47,367 nt of DNA, taken from NCBI GenBank assembly GCA_002724675.1, contig PBPL01000021.1, positions 1-47,367 on the forward strand, in the 5' to 3' direction. Of this stretch, positions 1-8,990 are shown piece by piece. Under the pieces are notes generated by a model. The model was not told the origin of the DNA, made no database searches, and worked only from the letters and a program-made list of their open reading frames with translations. Positions within the stretch are counted from its first letter, which is position 1; each line of letters begins with the position of its first letter. Origin of the DNA: Deltaproteobacteria bacterium (lineage in GTDB: Bacteria > Myxococcota_A > UBA796 > UBA9615). The position numbers were made by a program, and so were the translations under genes.

Positions 1-712
1 CATCGGAGACTCGAGCAATCACAGCGCCCCAAGGGTCTACGATCATCGACTGGCCATGGCTCTCTCGCCGCGGGTTGTGTCGCCCCCATTGATCGGCTGC
101 CACGACGTAGCATTGTTGCTCAATGGCGCGAGCGCGTAGCAGCACCTCCCAGTGAGCCTTGCCGGTGTGGGCTGTGAAGGCAGCCGGCACGAGGAGCACA
201 TGAGCCCCAGCGTCTCGCAACGCCTTGTAGAGGGACGGAAACCGAAGGTCGTAACAAACCGTCAGCCCCCATGTGAGACCACAGGCATCCGCAACGACCG
301 CCTGATCACCGGGCACCACGGTGTCTGTCTCCAGCAGCGTGGGGCCGTCGTCCATGTGGATGTCGAACAGGTGGATCTTGCGATACACCGCCACCACAGC
401 GCCCTCGGGATTGATAACTGGTGAACAATTGAACACCCTGTCTTCCACCTCGGACTTCTCGGCGAACGAACCGGGGAACAGCCACAGCCCGAGGGTGCGG
501 GCGAGCTCTCTCATGGCGCTCATACTGGGGCCGGAGAGCGTCTCTGCGCCGGCAACCTTGTCCTCATCGGGGCCCACGAAGGGCCACATCTCGGGCAGGC
601 AGACGGTGTGGGCACCGAGGTCAGCGGCCTCACGCACCAGCGAGGCGGCCTGATCGAGGTTTGCTCCCCGATCGGCTCCGGCACACACCTGGGCGACTGC
701 AACCGTAGGCAT
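1..712 (-). CDS. Nit1-type carbon-nitrogen hydrolase (deaminated glutathione amidase-like), 3' end beyond window
   Basis: About 237 residues are visible, read from an ATG at 712 with GAGG upstream; the C-terminus runs off the left edge. The nitrilase catalytic triad is present: Glu in CLPEMWPF, Lys in YRKIHLFD and Cys in TVCYDLRFP. The later stretch AHWEVLLRARAIE followed by QCYVVAA and a SHGQSMIVDPWG block is very close to Nit1/Nit2 amidases, and I recall it as nearly the same as human NIT1. Nit1 hydrolyses deaminated glutathione, a transamination by-product. The gene lies 38 bp after a GCS2-family ligase and in the same direction, so a repair role in gamma-glutamyl or thiol metabolism fits. 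The amidase family is secure; the exact substrate is inferred. Confidence 0.88.
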   Translation of the reverse strand, partial: MPTVAVAQVCAGADRGANLDQAASLVREAADLGAHTVCLPEMWPFVGPDEDKVAGAETLSGPSMSAMRELARTLGLWLFPGSFAEKSEVEDRVFNCSPVINPEGAVVAVYRKIHLFDIHMDDGPTLLETDTVVPGDQAVVADACGLTWGLTVCYDLRFPSLYKALRDAGAHVLLVPAAFTAHTGKAHWEVLLRARAIEQQCYVVAADQWGRHNPRRESHGQSMIVDPWGAVIARVSD

Positions 713-750
713 CTGGATGGCCTCGACGTCTTGTGGCAGACCCGCGGGGC

Positions 751-1950
751 CTACTCGGGAGCCACCGTGGGTTCTTCTTCCCGATCAAAGACACCAGCTC
801 GAGTCTCCTCGATCAGTCGGTCCACCACATAGTTGAAGTCCCCGTCACTCTCTTGATAGTTGGCTAGTTGCCGATCTGCAGAGGTCCCTTCCTCGCAGAT
901 CGTCATGGCGTACTCGGCTTCTTCGCGGCAGCCCAGCTCGTCCAACGCCGGGCTAAGGAAGATCAACAGTTCTTCCATGAGTTGCTTGAACTCAACCTCT
1001 TGACGCTTGCCGAAGTCGATGAGCTTGCCGTGAATTCCGTGGCGCATCGCCCTCCACTTGTTCTCTTCGATGAGCGCCCTCGGGTAGTCACGCCAGCCCA
1101 GGTTGGCCATGCGCAGTTCTCGCAGCTGAAACACAAGCGCCTGGATGATGGCTACGAGACAGAGTGTCTCTTCCAACTTGGTCGTCAGGTCGCAGATCCG
1201 AAACTCCACCGTTGGATAGCGATGGTGCGCACGAATGTCCCACCAGATCTTCCCGGCGTCCTCGATACAGCCCGTGTCCACGAGGATGTTGACGTAATTG
1301 GACAGCTCGGAAGCAGATCGGAACTTGGATGGGATGCCCGTCCTGGGAAAGCGTCGAAACACCCCCGACCTCGTCGACTTCAAGCCCGACTCGCGCCCCA
1401 ACCAAAAGGGGGAGGACGTGGACAGCGCGAGCAGGTGCGGAAGGAAGTACCGCGCCTCGTTCATGATCTCCACGGCCACGTCACTGTTGGGGACGCCCAC
1501 GTGCACGTGCATCCCAAAGATCAGGTTTCCACGCGCCACATCCTGCATGTCATCGACAATCTGCAGGTATCGCTTGCGCCGGGTAATGCGCTGGTCTTTC
1601 CAGTCTGAGAAGGGGTGGGTCCCTACGGCGACGATGCGTGCACCGGTCTTCTCGGCACGCTCGATGACCATCCGTCGAAGCCTTCGAATATCTCGCCGAG
1701 CGTCTCGAATGTCCCGACATACCGGGGTCGCGACCTCCACCACCGACTGATGCAGCTCCGGCTGAAACATCAGGTTCTCACCGATGGCACGCTTGCCCTT
1801 GTGCATGCGCATCATCGTGTTGATGTGCGACTTCAACGCGCGGGTGTCAGGATGAACAATCGCGTACTCTTCCTCGACCCCCAGGGTGTAGGAATCCGGT
1901 GCAAGGCCCTCCATCGTGCCATCCCCATCCCCGACGCTGTCCGCTCCCAT
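751..1950 (-). CDS. GCS2-family carboxylate-amine ligase (YbdK/GshA-like)
   Basis: 399 residues, ATG start with GAGGAG eight bases upstream. The N-terminal LGVEEEYAIV, the FQPELHQSVVEVATP stretch and GMHVHVG near residue 155 are hallmarks of the glutamate-cysteine ligase type 2 fold, which joins the gamma-carboxylate of glutamate to an amine using ATP. Family members include plant and alphaproteobacterial GshA and E. coli YbdK, which has only weak ligase activity. The gene sits between an ATP-grasp enzyme (93 bp upstream) and a Nit1-like amidase (38 bp downstream), all transcribed leftward, so it probably makes a gamma-glutamyl compound. Whether cysteine is the partner cannot be read from the sequence. 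Confidence 0.85.
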   Translation of the reverse strand: MGADSVGDGDGTMEGLAPDSYTLGVEEEYAIVHPDTRALKSHINTMMRMHKGKRAIGENLMFQPELHQSVVEVATPVCRDIRDARRDIRRLRRMVIERAEKTGARIVAVGTHPFSDWKDQRITRRKRYLQIVDDMQDVARGNLIFGMHVHVGVPNSDVAVEIMNEARYFLPHLLALSTSSPFWLGRESGLKSTRSGVFRRFPRTGIPSKFRSASELSNYVNILVDTGCIEDAGKIWWDIRAHHRYPTVEFRICDLTTKLEETLCLVAIIQALVFQLRELRMANLGWRDYPRALIEENKWRAMRHGIHGKLIDFGKRQEVEFKQLMEELLIFLSPALDELGCREEAEYAMTICEEGTSADRQLANYQESDGDFNYVVDRLIEETRAGVFDREEEPTVAPE

Positions 1951-2043
1951 GGTCCATTCTCCTCGTGGCGCAACTCTGGGTAAATCGTAACAGAGCCAGG
2001 CCTCAGAAAGCGGACCCCGACCGAGGTTCCAGTCGGACTCGAC

Positions 2044-3423
2044 TCAGGTCCCGGATCCCACGACAAAGGTAGGCACCATGCCGCCGCCACGCGTGACGTT
2101 GGCGAGAGGCCCCACCGCCAGACGGGTCAGGAACCCCCCCATGCGACCTCGAAATACGTAGGGATCGCGGTCCATCAAGAACATGTCCGACTGGCGATCC
2201 TGTCCCATCACCGGAAACTCACGGGTGGGCAACGGCACACGATCTTGCACCACGTAATGGGCAGCCTGGGCCTCGTCCAAGGCAGCCTCCCAAGCCTGAG
2301 CGTCCATCTGCCAACCGAGGAAGACGCCACGACCTCCGTAGGCATCGTCGGGCTTCAGGACCAGGTGTTCGCGACCCTGGCGGATGTAGTCGAGCAGATC
2401 AATCGTTGGCGCGCCCTCTGCAGCGGGGCCCGTGGTCCGAATGTCTCGCACCAAGCGGGTCCAGGGAATGCATTGATCGATGGTCGCTCGTTCCTCGGGA
2501 CGCAGGTCCACCGGCGAAGTGGGATCCGTAAGCTCGGCGAACAAGCGCTTCCGATGCAGAATGGCCGTTCGAAACGGATTGACCATACAGACCGCGCGCT
2601 GCCGGGCGGCCTCGACCAGAGTGGCGACGTCTTCCGGGCGGGCGGCACAGTCCACGACCAAGACCCGGCGGTAGACCAGGTCGATACGAAAATCGCCAGC
2701 CCAGAGTCGCCCGTGGCGAAGCTCGAGATCTCGGGGATCGGCCACGACCGTAGGGTATCCAGCACGACCGAAGGCTTGTGCCAGAAGGTGAAACTCGGGA
2801 GTTGTGGGGCTCGTTCGCCAGTCCACAATGGCTATACGCGGCTTCCCAGCACCCCGCCCCCACTCGTTGTAGGTGGTCAAGAGGGCCTGGAGGAGCCAGC
2901 CCACGACACGAAGGGGCCGCACTTCGGCATGTTGCCTGAGCCTCTCCATGGGATTCATGTCGCGAAACATCCGGGCCAGTAGGTCGTGGTAGGCGATGCC
3001 AGCTGGTGCCTCGGCGTTGAGCTCGACAAAGGAAAAGGCGCTGCCATCTTCGAATGCATCGAGTCGGGTTGTGATCCCGATCTTCTCGAAGCCCGGATCG
3101 ATCGCCACCAGCTTCCGCACAGCGGGCATCAAGCCGAGACGATCGAGCCAATCATCTCCCGCAGTGATGTGGATCCGGACCTGACGGATGGCTGCCATCA
3201 GCCGCCTGCAGATGCCCTCCAGACGCACCAACTGGGTCGGGGTCACAAAGGCTGGCCGTAGGACGCGACACAAAGGACGATCGTCGAAGCAAGCCCCGTG
3301 CTCCATCTGCCATGCAAGAAGACGATCACAGCCTTCCCCACCCAACGTTGGATCGGCAAGGACATCGGCGTCCCACTGACGCCGGAGGTGATCGAGGGAT
3401 TCCACGGACGGATTGTCCCCCAT
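2044..3423 (-). CDS. circularly permuted ATP-grasp family protein
   Basis: About 459 residues. I recognise an ATP-grasp core near residues 345-390, with HLVLKPDDAYGGRGVFLG carrying the nucleotide-binding Lys and glycine loop, and FSFVELNAEAPAGIAYHD near 140. This resembles the circularly permuted or glutathionylspermidine-synthase-like ATP-grasp enzymes that form peptide-like bonds. The ATG at 3423 is preferred; a TTG at 3444 would add seven residues and neither has a good ribosome site. The neighbours (GCS2 ligase, Nit1 amidase) suggest it performs the second ligation step of a small gamma-glutamyl molecule. It could equally modify another amino-acid substrate. Family moderately sure, substrate unknown. 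Confidence 0.75.
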   Translation of the reverse strand: MGDNPSVESLDHLRRQWDADVLADPTLGGEGCDRLLAWQMEHGACFDDRPLCRVLRPAFVTPTQLVRLEGICRRLMAAIRQVRIHITAGDDWLDRLGLMPAVRKLVAIDPGFEKIGITTRLDAFEDGSAFSFVELNAEAPAGIAYHDLLARMFRDMNPMERLRQHAEVRPLRVVGWLLQALLTTYNEWGRGAGKPRIAIVDWRTSPTTPEFHLLAQAFGRAGYPTVVADPRDLELRHGRLWAGDFRIDLVYRRVLVVDCAARPEDVATLVEAARQRAVCMVNPFRTAILHRKRLFAELTDPTSPVDLRPEERATIDQCIPWTRLVRDIRTTGPAAEGAPTIDLLDYIRQGREHLVLKPDDAYGGRGVFLGWQMDAQAWEAALDEAQAAHYVVQDRVPLPTREFPVMGQDRQSDMFLMDRDPYVFRGRMGGFLTRLAVGPLANVTRGGGMVPTFVVGSGT

Positions 3424-3463
3424 TCCAACGCGGAGCGCGCGCAAGGTCGACGATCGGCAATGC

Positions 3464-3492
3464 TTGACGGTCCCTCGGCGCAGGTGTTAGGT
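3464..3492 (+). promoter_or_regulatory. candidate sigma70-type promoter for the PP-loop gene
   Basis: TTGACG, a 17-base spacer and TTAGGT. It would start transcription only a few bases before the ATG at 3506, which has no ribosome-binding site, so the message may be nearly leaderless. Based on hexamer match only. Confidence 0.3.
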
Positions 3493-3505
3493 CCGCCCTC
3501 CGAAC

Positions 3506-4630
3506 ATGAGCAACACAGTTCAAATTCACCAGGCACTCCTAGACAGCCTCAAGGAGGACTCCCCACCCCGACTGGACGAACACGGTCGGCAGGTGCGCTG
3601 CCTGTTGATGTATTCCGGCGGGCTCGACAGCACGCTGGCCGGTGTCCTCCTGCGCATGCAAGGCATCGAGGTGATCGCCATCAACATGTTCACGGGCTTC
3701 TGCCTGACGGATCACAAGCGAAAGATGGGACACCGGCGGAAGGACGGCTCTCGATATCAGAACGAGGCCATTGTGGGAGCGGCCGGGCTGGAGATCCCCG
3801 TCGAGGTCGTGGATGTCCGCGAGGGCTACTTGAAGGTGCTCACGGAGCCCAAGTACGGGTGGGGCTCCGCGGTCAATCCCTGCATTGACTGCAGAATCCA
3901 CATGTTCGGTCACGCCAACCGCGAGCTGCTCGCCGAGTACGACGCACACTTCATTGCCACAGGAGAGGTGCTGGGGCAGAGGCCCATGACTCAGATGAAG
4001 CGCCAGATGGGCATCATTGAGCGCGACACTGATCTGCAGCGCATGATTGTTCGACCTCTCTGTCAGGGCCTTCTGGACGTCACCATCCCCGAGGAACGTG
4101 GGTGGGTCGATCGCGAGCGACTCCTGTCCATCACTGGCCGGGGGCGAAAGCCGCAAATCCAGCTGGCTCGGGAGCTCGGGATTCTGGACTACCCGCAACC
4201 CGCAGGCGGCTGTTGTTTTCTGACGGACGGCAACTACGGCAAGCGATTGCGGGACACGATCGACCACAAGCCCGCGGACGAGGTCACTTTTGACGACGTG
4301 CTCGTACTCAAGGTCGGACGACACTTCCGACTGCCTGGCGGCAACAAGCTGGTGGTCGGCCGCAACCACGAGGAGAACGAGCTCCTCAGGGGATACTGGC
4401 ACCTCGGACCGTTCCTGAGAGTGCGCGGCGTGCCCGGACCCTTGTGTCTCTACGTGGGCAACCCGGCGTCCTCCGACTTCCCGCTGGCTCTCCAGGTGGC
4501 AGCCCGCTATGCCGACTGCCCCAACGAGGCAGAGGTGGACGTGGAGGTCTTGAACCAGGACGAACTGCAACGGCTTGTCCAGACGGTGCCCCTCGATCCC
4601 GGCGAAGAGAACGCCTGGAAGATCTACTGA
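3506..4630 (+). CDS. PP-loop ATPase, tRNA 2-thiolation-like (MnmA/ThiI-type) with NFACT-R-like C-terminus
   Basis: 374 residues. The ATP pyrophosphatase motif SGGLDS is at residues 37-42. NPCIDCR supplies C126 and C129, and QPAGGCCF supplies C236 and C237, as in sulfur-transferring PP-loop enzymes that thiolate tRNA uridine. Residues about 270-300 (VGRHFRLPGG then KLVVGRNHEEN) resemble the RNA-binding NFACT-R/DUF814 segment. THUMP and rhodanese domains of ThiI are absent, so it is not a classical ThiI. The gene is divergent from the ATP-grasp gene and ends 14 bp from convergent folC. A cytoplasmic tRNA-modifying role is likely; the precise target is unknown. Confidence 0.8.
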   Translation: MSNTVQIHQALLDSLKEDSPPRLDEHGRQVRCLLMYSGGLDSTLAGVLLRMQGIEVIAINMFTGFCLTDHKRKMGHRRKDGSRYQNEAIVGAAGLEIPVEVVDVREGYLKVLTEPKYGWGSAVNPCIDCRIHMFGHANRELLAEYDAHFIATGEVLGQRPMTQMKRQMGIIERDTDLQRMIVRPLCQGLLDVTIPEERGWVDRERLLSITGRGRKPQIQLARELGILDYPQPAGGCCFLTDGNYGKRLRDTIDHKPADEVTFDDVLVLKVGRHFRLPGGNKLVVGRNHEENELLRGYWHLGPFLRVRGVPGPLCLYVGNPASSDFPLALQVAARYADCPNEAEVDVEVLNQDELQRLVQTVPLDPGEENAWKIY

Positions 4631-4644
4631 AGGCGATGCAGGGC

Positions 4645-5958
4645 TCAGGCTGCCGGAAGCCCCAGCTCCCGGCGAACATCGCCCACCAGATACAAGCTGC
4701 CAGCCACCACAACCTCAGCGCTGTCGTCCAGCTCGTCTCGGAGGCGCTGGACGGCCTCTCTGGCGTTGTCGGCGGTGACCACCACAGGGGGCGAGTCCGC
4801 GCGCGCTCGCACCGCCTCGGCCAACACGCCGGGAGCCTCGAAGCGGTCGCTCGTCAGCCCAGAGGTGCACCACACCTGGTCCACGTGCGGCAGCAGCGCC
4901 TCAAGCATCGGTTCTCGCACCTTCTCCCTCATGGCAGCCAACAACAGGACACGTCGCTCAGGCCGAGGGCGCCGGCCGAGCTCCTGGGCTAAGCAATGGG
5001 CCGCCTCGGGGTTGTGGGCTCCATCGAGGAGAAACTGGGGCCCAGGCTCGCCAGGAACCAACTCCAGTCGTCCCGCGACCTGGGTGCTGGCCAAGGCCTC
5101 TGTGACGCCCTGATCAGTAGGCAAGGGCGTACCACGAACCGTGGCGAGGGCCTCCACAGCAGCCAATGCACACGCTGCGTTACCCGCCTGGTGATCGCCG
5201 GCGGGCCCCAGCGGGACATCCCGCACGCTGAGGCGGGGGCCTTGGTAGCTAAAGCCCGAGTCGGTCCGCTGAGCCTCGAACTCCCGGCCGAGCCGCCAGA
5301 GCTGACACCCCACAGCCTTGGCTTCTTCTGCGATCACCTCGAGGCAGTCGGACTGATGGACGGCGGTCACCAGGACGCCACCGGGCGGCGCTATGCGAGC
5401 TTTCGTGCGAGCAATCGTGGGAAGGTCCGAGCCCAGGATGTGCTGATGATCGCGTCCCACGCTCACCAGCGCCGCTACTGCGGGATCACAGCCTCGACTG
5501 GCGTCGAACTCCCCGCCGAGACCCACCTCAACAACCGCTGCGTCCACCCCTTCGTCCTGGAAGTAGCGGAGGGCCAAGAGGATCCCCAGCTCAAAGTAGG
5601 TGATCCCGGGAACGCCGTCTGAACAATCGATCAACGGACGGAGTTCTGTCGTGAGTCGATCCAGTCGGCTCTCCGCAGCGATGACGCCGTCGATCCGGAA
5701 CCGCTCCCGATAGTGCATGAGGTGGGGCGAGACGGTACTGCCCACCCTCAGTCCAGCCGAACCAAGGAGCTGCGTGGCGAACGCGACCGTCGAGCCCTTG
5801 CCGTTGGTGCCACCCACCAGGATGCTGGGAAAGCGCTTCTGCGGATTCCCGACCCGAGCCAGCGCCGTGCGAATGTTGTCTAGACCAAGCTTGACGCCAC
5901 GCAACTGCACGTCGTCGAGCCAGCCCTCAAGTGGGCCTGGCACGCGAACTCCGTCCAC
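4645..5958 (-). CDS. folC: folylpolyglutamate synthase / dihydrofolate synthase
   Basis: 437 residues, starting at GTG five bases after the accD stop, so probably translated by coupling. The Mur-ligase-fold P-loop GGTNGKGST lies near residue 50, EVGLGGEFDASR near 145 and the C-terminal LDGAHNPEA near 315, all diagnostic of FolC. It adds L-glutamate to dihydropteroate and folates, generating and retaining the cofactor in the cytoplasm. The accD-folC order is common in bacteria (as in E. coli). Length is normal and no key motif is missing. Confidence 0.95.
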   Translation of the reverse strand: MDGVRVPGPLEGWLDDVQLRGVKLGLDNIRTALARVGNPQKRFPSILVGGTNGKGSTVAFATQLLGSAGLRVGSTVSPHLMHYRERFRIDGVIAAESRLDRLTTELRPLIDCSDGVPGITYFELGILLALRYFQDEGVDAAVVEVGLGGEFDASRGCDPAVAALVSVGRDHQHILGSDLPTIARTKARIAPPGGVLVTAVHQSDCLEVIAEEAKAVGCQLWRLGREFEAQRTDSGFSYQGPRLSVRDVPLGPAGDHQAGNAACALAAVEALATVRGTPLPTDQGVTEALASTQVAGRLELVPGEPGPQFLLDGAHNPEAAHCLAQELGRRPRPERRVLLLAAMREKVREPMLEALLPHVDQVWCTSGLTSDRFEAPGVLAEAVRARADSPPVVVTADNAREAVQRLRDELDDSAEVVVAGSLYLVGDVRRELGLPAA

Positions 5959-5963
5959 AGAGT

Positions 5964-6848
5964 CTAATCGCAGAGAAGGTCTAGGATCGCGGCCATACGC
6001 TCCCGCAATTCCCGGCGGTCGACGACCTGATCCACCATCCCATGGTCGAGTAGGAACTCGGACCGCTGGAAGCCCTCGGGCAAGACCTGGCGAATCGTCT
6101 GCTCGATCACCCGCGGTCCCGCAAACCCAATGAGCGATCGGGGCTCGGCCAGGATGAGATCCCCGAGCATGGCAAACGAGGCCGCTACCCCCCCCGTCGT
6201 GGGGTGCGTGAGCAACGAGATGTAAGGAATGCCAGCGTCACGAAGCTTGCCCAGAGCCGCCGTACTGCGCGCCATCTGCATGAGGGACAAGACCCCCTCC
6301 TGCATGCGCGCACCGCCGGAGGCATTCACACAGATCACCGGTCGTCCTTCAGCCAGGCCCAGCTCGAACAGGCGAGTAACCTTCTCGCCCACCACCGAGC
6401 CCATAGACCCACCCATGAACGAAAAGAGGAAGGTACCAATGGCAATGGGCCGCCCCGAGAGGTTGGCTCGGCCGTAGATAAAGGCAGAGTCCCGCCCCGT
6501 CTTGCTGATCGCCGCCTTGAGACGACCCGCATAGGGCTTGCTGTCTTCGAACTCAAGGGGGTCGCGGGACGTCAGGCCGGAGTCTATCTCGGCGAAGGTG
6601 CCTGGATCGACCAGGAATGCCAGGCGCTCCATTCCACCAATGCGGTGATGATGCCCACAGTGGCTACACACCATCGCAGCCTGTTCCAGGGCGTCAGCTC
6701 GGACAAACTCAGCGCATCCGTCGCACTTTCGCCACATGCCTGAGAGAGCGTCACCCACAGGCTTGGCATCCGTCTGAGGAACCTTTCCACCGCGTTCGCG
6801 GTGGAACCAATCGGCACCGCCGCCTTCGGGAGTCTTGTCAGCAGCCAC
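5964..6848 (-). CDS. accD: acetyl-CoA carboxylase carboxyltransferase subunit beta
   Basis: About 294 residues. The N-terminal zinc ribbon shows CDGC then CSHCG, followed by the crotonase-like carboxyltransferase core with FSFMGGSMGSVVGEK, VNASGGARMQEG and HPTTGGVAASFA. AccD with AccA transfers carboxyl from biotin to acetyl-CoA, making malonyl-CoA for fatty acids. I choose GTG at 6848 because AGGAAGGAGG lies just upstream; the longer frame from GTG 6875 would translate this ribosome site. It is followed five bases later by folC. Confidence 0.96.
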   Translation of the reverse strand: MAADKTPEGGGADWFHRERGGKVPQTDAKPVGDALSGMWRKCDGCAEFVRADALEQAAMVCSHCGHHHRIGGMERLAFLVDPGTFAEIDSGLTSRDPLEFEDSKPYAGRLKAAISKTGRDSAFIYGRANLSGRPIAIGTFLFSFMGGSMGSVVGEKVTRLFELGLAEGRPVICVNASGGARMQEGVLSLMQMARSTAALGKLRDAGIPYISLLTHPTTGGVAASFAMLGDLILAEPRSLIGFAGPRVIEQTIRQVLPEGFQRSEFLLDHGMVDQVVDRRELRERMAAILDLLCD

Positions 6849-6902
6849 GCTGCCCCTCCTTCCTGAACCCAACACCGCTGGTGCAATGCGTCAACACGAC
6901 CC

Positions 6903-6921
6903 GGCGCGCGGTCAGCGCGCC
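6903..6921. terminator. perfect 7-bp GC hairpin between accD and the serine hydrolase gene
   Basis: GGCGCGC, a five-base GGTCA loop, then GCGCGCC, a perfect inverted repeat. It lies 26 bp beyond the stop of the serine hydrolase (transcribed leftward) and before accD. No T-run follows, so it may be a Rho-assisted terminator or a binding site. Confidence 0.4.
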
Positions 6922-6946
6922 ATGCACCATAGAGAGGACGCCGATA

Positions 6947-8035
6947 TTACAGAGCGTCCACGAAATGCACCACCGCATCATGAAACTGCCTACGAAAGGT
7001 ACCCATAGCGCTGCCGCCCTCTCGATTTGGGTGGACCCGGTTCGACAGCAGGATCACCGCAACAGCCCTCTCGGGATCGATCCAAAGAGACGTGCCCGTG
7101 AAGCCGAGGTGACCATGAGACTGCCGGGACAGGAGCTGGCCAGCCGTCGAGTTCTCAGAGCTGACCGTGTCCCACCCCAGGGAGTGGGTTCCACCCGTTG
7201 ACGGCCGCGACCAAGCCTCGTCGCGCAAGGCCCTCGGCAGAAAACCTATCTCTGGGGCATCCCACCAGCCACGGGCAAAGGCAGCCACCTCAGCCGCCGT
7301 GCCGTAGAGGCCTGCATGGGGAGCGACCCCGCCCATGGCCCACGCGTTGTCATCGTGGACCTCCCCCACCAACAAGCCCCGGCGGGGACACTCTTCGGTG
7401 GCTGCGATGGAGCCTGACGAGAGCAATGCCCCCGCCTCTTCAGGCCCACCTCCCACCGGGCGGAAGCCAGTTCCTGCGAGACCCAAAGGAATCAACACTT
7501 CCTCTTGAACCAACGCTTCAAGTCCTCGGCCGGAGATCCGCTCCAGCAGAACCATGAGCACTAGAAAACCCACATCCGAGTACACAGCTGGCTCGCTCGG
7601 GTCCCGCTCCAGGTCCTCTGCAAGGGCTGCCTTCAAGATCTCTGCGGAGCCGTCACCACGGACCTGCTCATAGTATGGGCGCCACGCAGGCAGCCCGCTC
7701 CTATGCTCTAGCAAAGCTCTAGGTGTTACACCATAAAGGCCTGTCACTTCTATAGTTCTTCCCACGTCCATATCGAGATCGAGCTCGCCCGACGCAACGA
7801 GGCGAAGGGCAACCGTTGCCGTGTACAGCTTGGTCAGAGAGGCCAAGTCGTACGACGTGTCCACCTCGACGGGAGCTCCCGGTGGCCGGGTCGAAACACG
7901 CCCCGTGGCGAATTCGAGGAGGGTCGAGGGACCACTCAGCGCTTCGACGCGCGCCACAGCGCCCGGGAACACACCCTCAGCGACAGCCTGATGGAGAACC
8001 TCAGCGACGCCCTCAGCAGCACCCTCAGGTCCCAA
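6947..8035 (-). CDS. serine hydrolase, class C beta-lactamase/esterase family
   Basis: About 362 residues from a TTG at 8035 that follows GGGAGAG and overlaps the upstream LD-carboxypeptidase stop by 11 bp; an ATG at 8074 is the alternative. The SxxK motif is S66-L-T-K69, the second motif is YSD (in AVYSDVGF), and the C-terminal GFTGTSLWIDPE supplies the third active-site strand. These mark the penicillin-binding-protein-like esterase/beta-lactamase class C family. No signal peptide is evident, suggesting a cytoplasmic enzyme. Coupling to an LD-carboxypeptidase points to muropeptide or small-peptide turnover; substrate not determinable. Confidence 0.88.
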   Translation of the reverse strand: MGPEGAAEGVAEVLHQAVAEGVFPGAVARVEALSGPSTLLEFATGRVSTRPPGAPVEVDTSYDLASLTKLYTATVALRLVASGELDLDMDVGRTIEVTGLYGVTPRALLEHRSGLPAWRPYYEQVRGDGSAEILKAALAEDLERDPSEPAVYSDVGFLVLMVLLERISGRGLEALVQEEVLIPLGLAGTGFRPVGGGPEEAGALLSSGSIAATEECPRRGLLVGEVHDDNAWAMGGVAPHAGLYGTAAEVAAFARGWWDAPEIGFLPRALRDEAWSRPSTGGTHSLGWDTVSSENSTAGQLLSRQSHGHLGFTGTSLWIDPERAVAVILLSNRVHPNREGGSAMGTFRRQFHDAVVHFVDAL

Positions 8036-8951
8036 GGCCGCTCTCCCGGAAACGAACAGTCCCCTCTCCGGCATCCACGTCCACTTTGATGCCCAGTGGA
8101 AATGCCATGTTGGGCGAGCCGTGGCCAAAGGGCAGGCCCATCAACACAGGAACAGGAATGCGCCGAAACACTCGGTCGATAGCATCGCGGAATCCAATGG
8201 CACCATCGGGCTCGTCACAGTTCACGAAGTCTCCGAACACCACCGCCTCGGCCCCATCGAAGAGACCGCACTGCTCCAACTGGGTCAGCATGCGGTCGAC
8301 GCGGTAAGGCCGTTCTCCCACATCCTCCAGAAAGAGAACAGCTCCCGTCGTGTCCAACTGGTAGGGCGTGCCACAGGTCGCCGCGAGCAGGGACAAGGAG
8401 CCACCCACAGCTCTGCCGCGCGCCGTGCCCGGCGCAACACACCATTGGTAGGCATCAGGCAGCTGACTGGTGAGTTCTTGGCGACCCAGTTCACCCGCCA
8501 GCAGAGCTCGAAGCTGGGTCGTCCCAGCCTCATCACTGCCCCGTCCGAGAGACCCAACCATGGGCCCGTGAAAGCACGTGGTCTCAGCTGAAGACACCAC
8601 CCACTGCAAGAGCGCGGTCAAGTCGGAGCAACCCACGATCACCTTGGGGTGGTCCCGAAATAGGTTGGGATCCAACAGAGGGAGGACGGTCGTCAGGCCG
8701 TAGCCGCCCCGCACCGGCAACACCGCCCGCGCCTCTTCATCAGCCCAGGCTTCATGGAGTTCTGCAGCCCGCCGCTCCGGGGCCCCGGCCAGATAGAGTT
8801 CTCGGTCAGCAATGTCATCGCGCATCCGCACCCGGTAGCCCCACGACTCCAGCACTTGGACACCAGCATTGAGGTCTTCGGCTTGGAATGGGGACGCCGG
8901 GGCAACGACGCGAACGACATCGCCAGCCTGGAGCGGCAGAGGCTTGGTCAT
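8025..8951 (-). CDS. LD-carboxypeptidase, peptidase family S66
   Basis: 308 residues from the ATG at 8951 (GTG 8969 also possible; no clear ribosome site for either). The nucleophile is S109 in VIVGCSD, preceded by PVRGGYGLT; the Glu in VLFLEDVGERPYR and the His in GLPFGHG complete the Ser-Glu-His triad of S66. Such enzymes remove the terminal D-Ala from L,D-tetrapeptides in cytoplasmic murein recycling; the related MccF branch cleaves microcin adducts. The presence of mpl at 16195 supports recycling. It overlaps the serine hydrolase gene, indicating one operon. Confidence 0.9.
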   Translation of the reverse strand: MTKPLPLQAGDVVRVVAPASPFQAEDLNAGVQVLESWGYRVRMRDDIADRELYLAGAPERRAAELHEAWADEEARAVLPVRGGYGLTTVLPLLDPNLFRDHPKVIVGCSDLTALLQWVVSSAETTCFHGPMVGSLGRGSDEAGTTQLRALLAGELGRQELTSQLPDAYQWCVAPGTARGRAVGGSLSLLAATCGTPYQLDTTGAVLFLEDVGERPYRVDRMLTQLEQCGLFDGAEAVVFGDFVNCDEPDGAIGFRDAIDRVFRRIPVPVLMGLPFGHGSPNMAFPLGIKVDVDAGEGTVRFRESGLGT

Positions 8952-8990
8952 CGGAGACGGTCTGGGCACTTGCAGACTCTTGGAGAGAAG

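Noticed and set aside
3539-4570. 343-codon frame opposite the PP-loop gene
   Set aside because: Composition is His/Val/Leu-skewed from reversed codons and no motif is seen.
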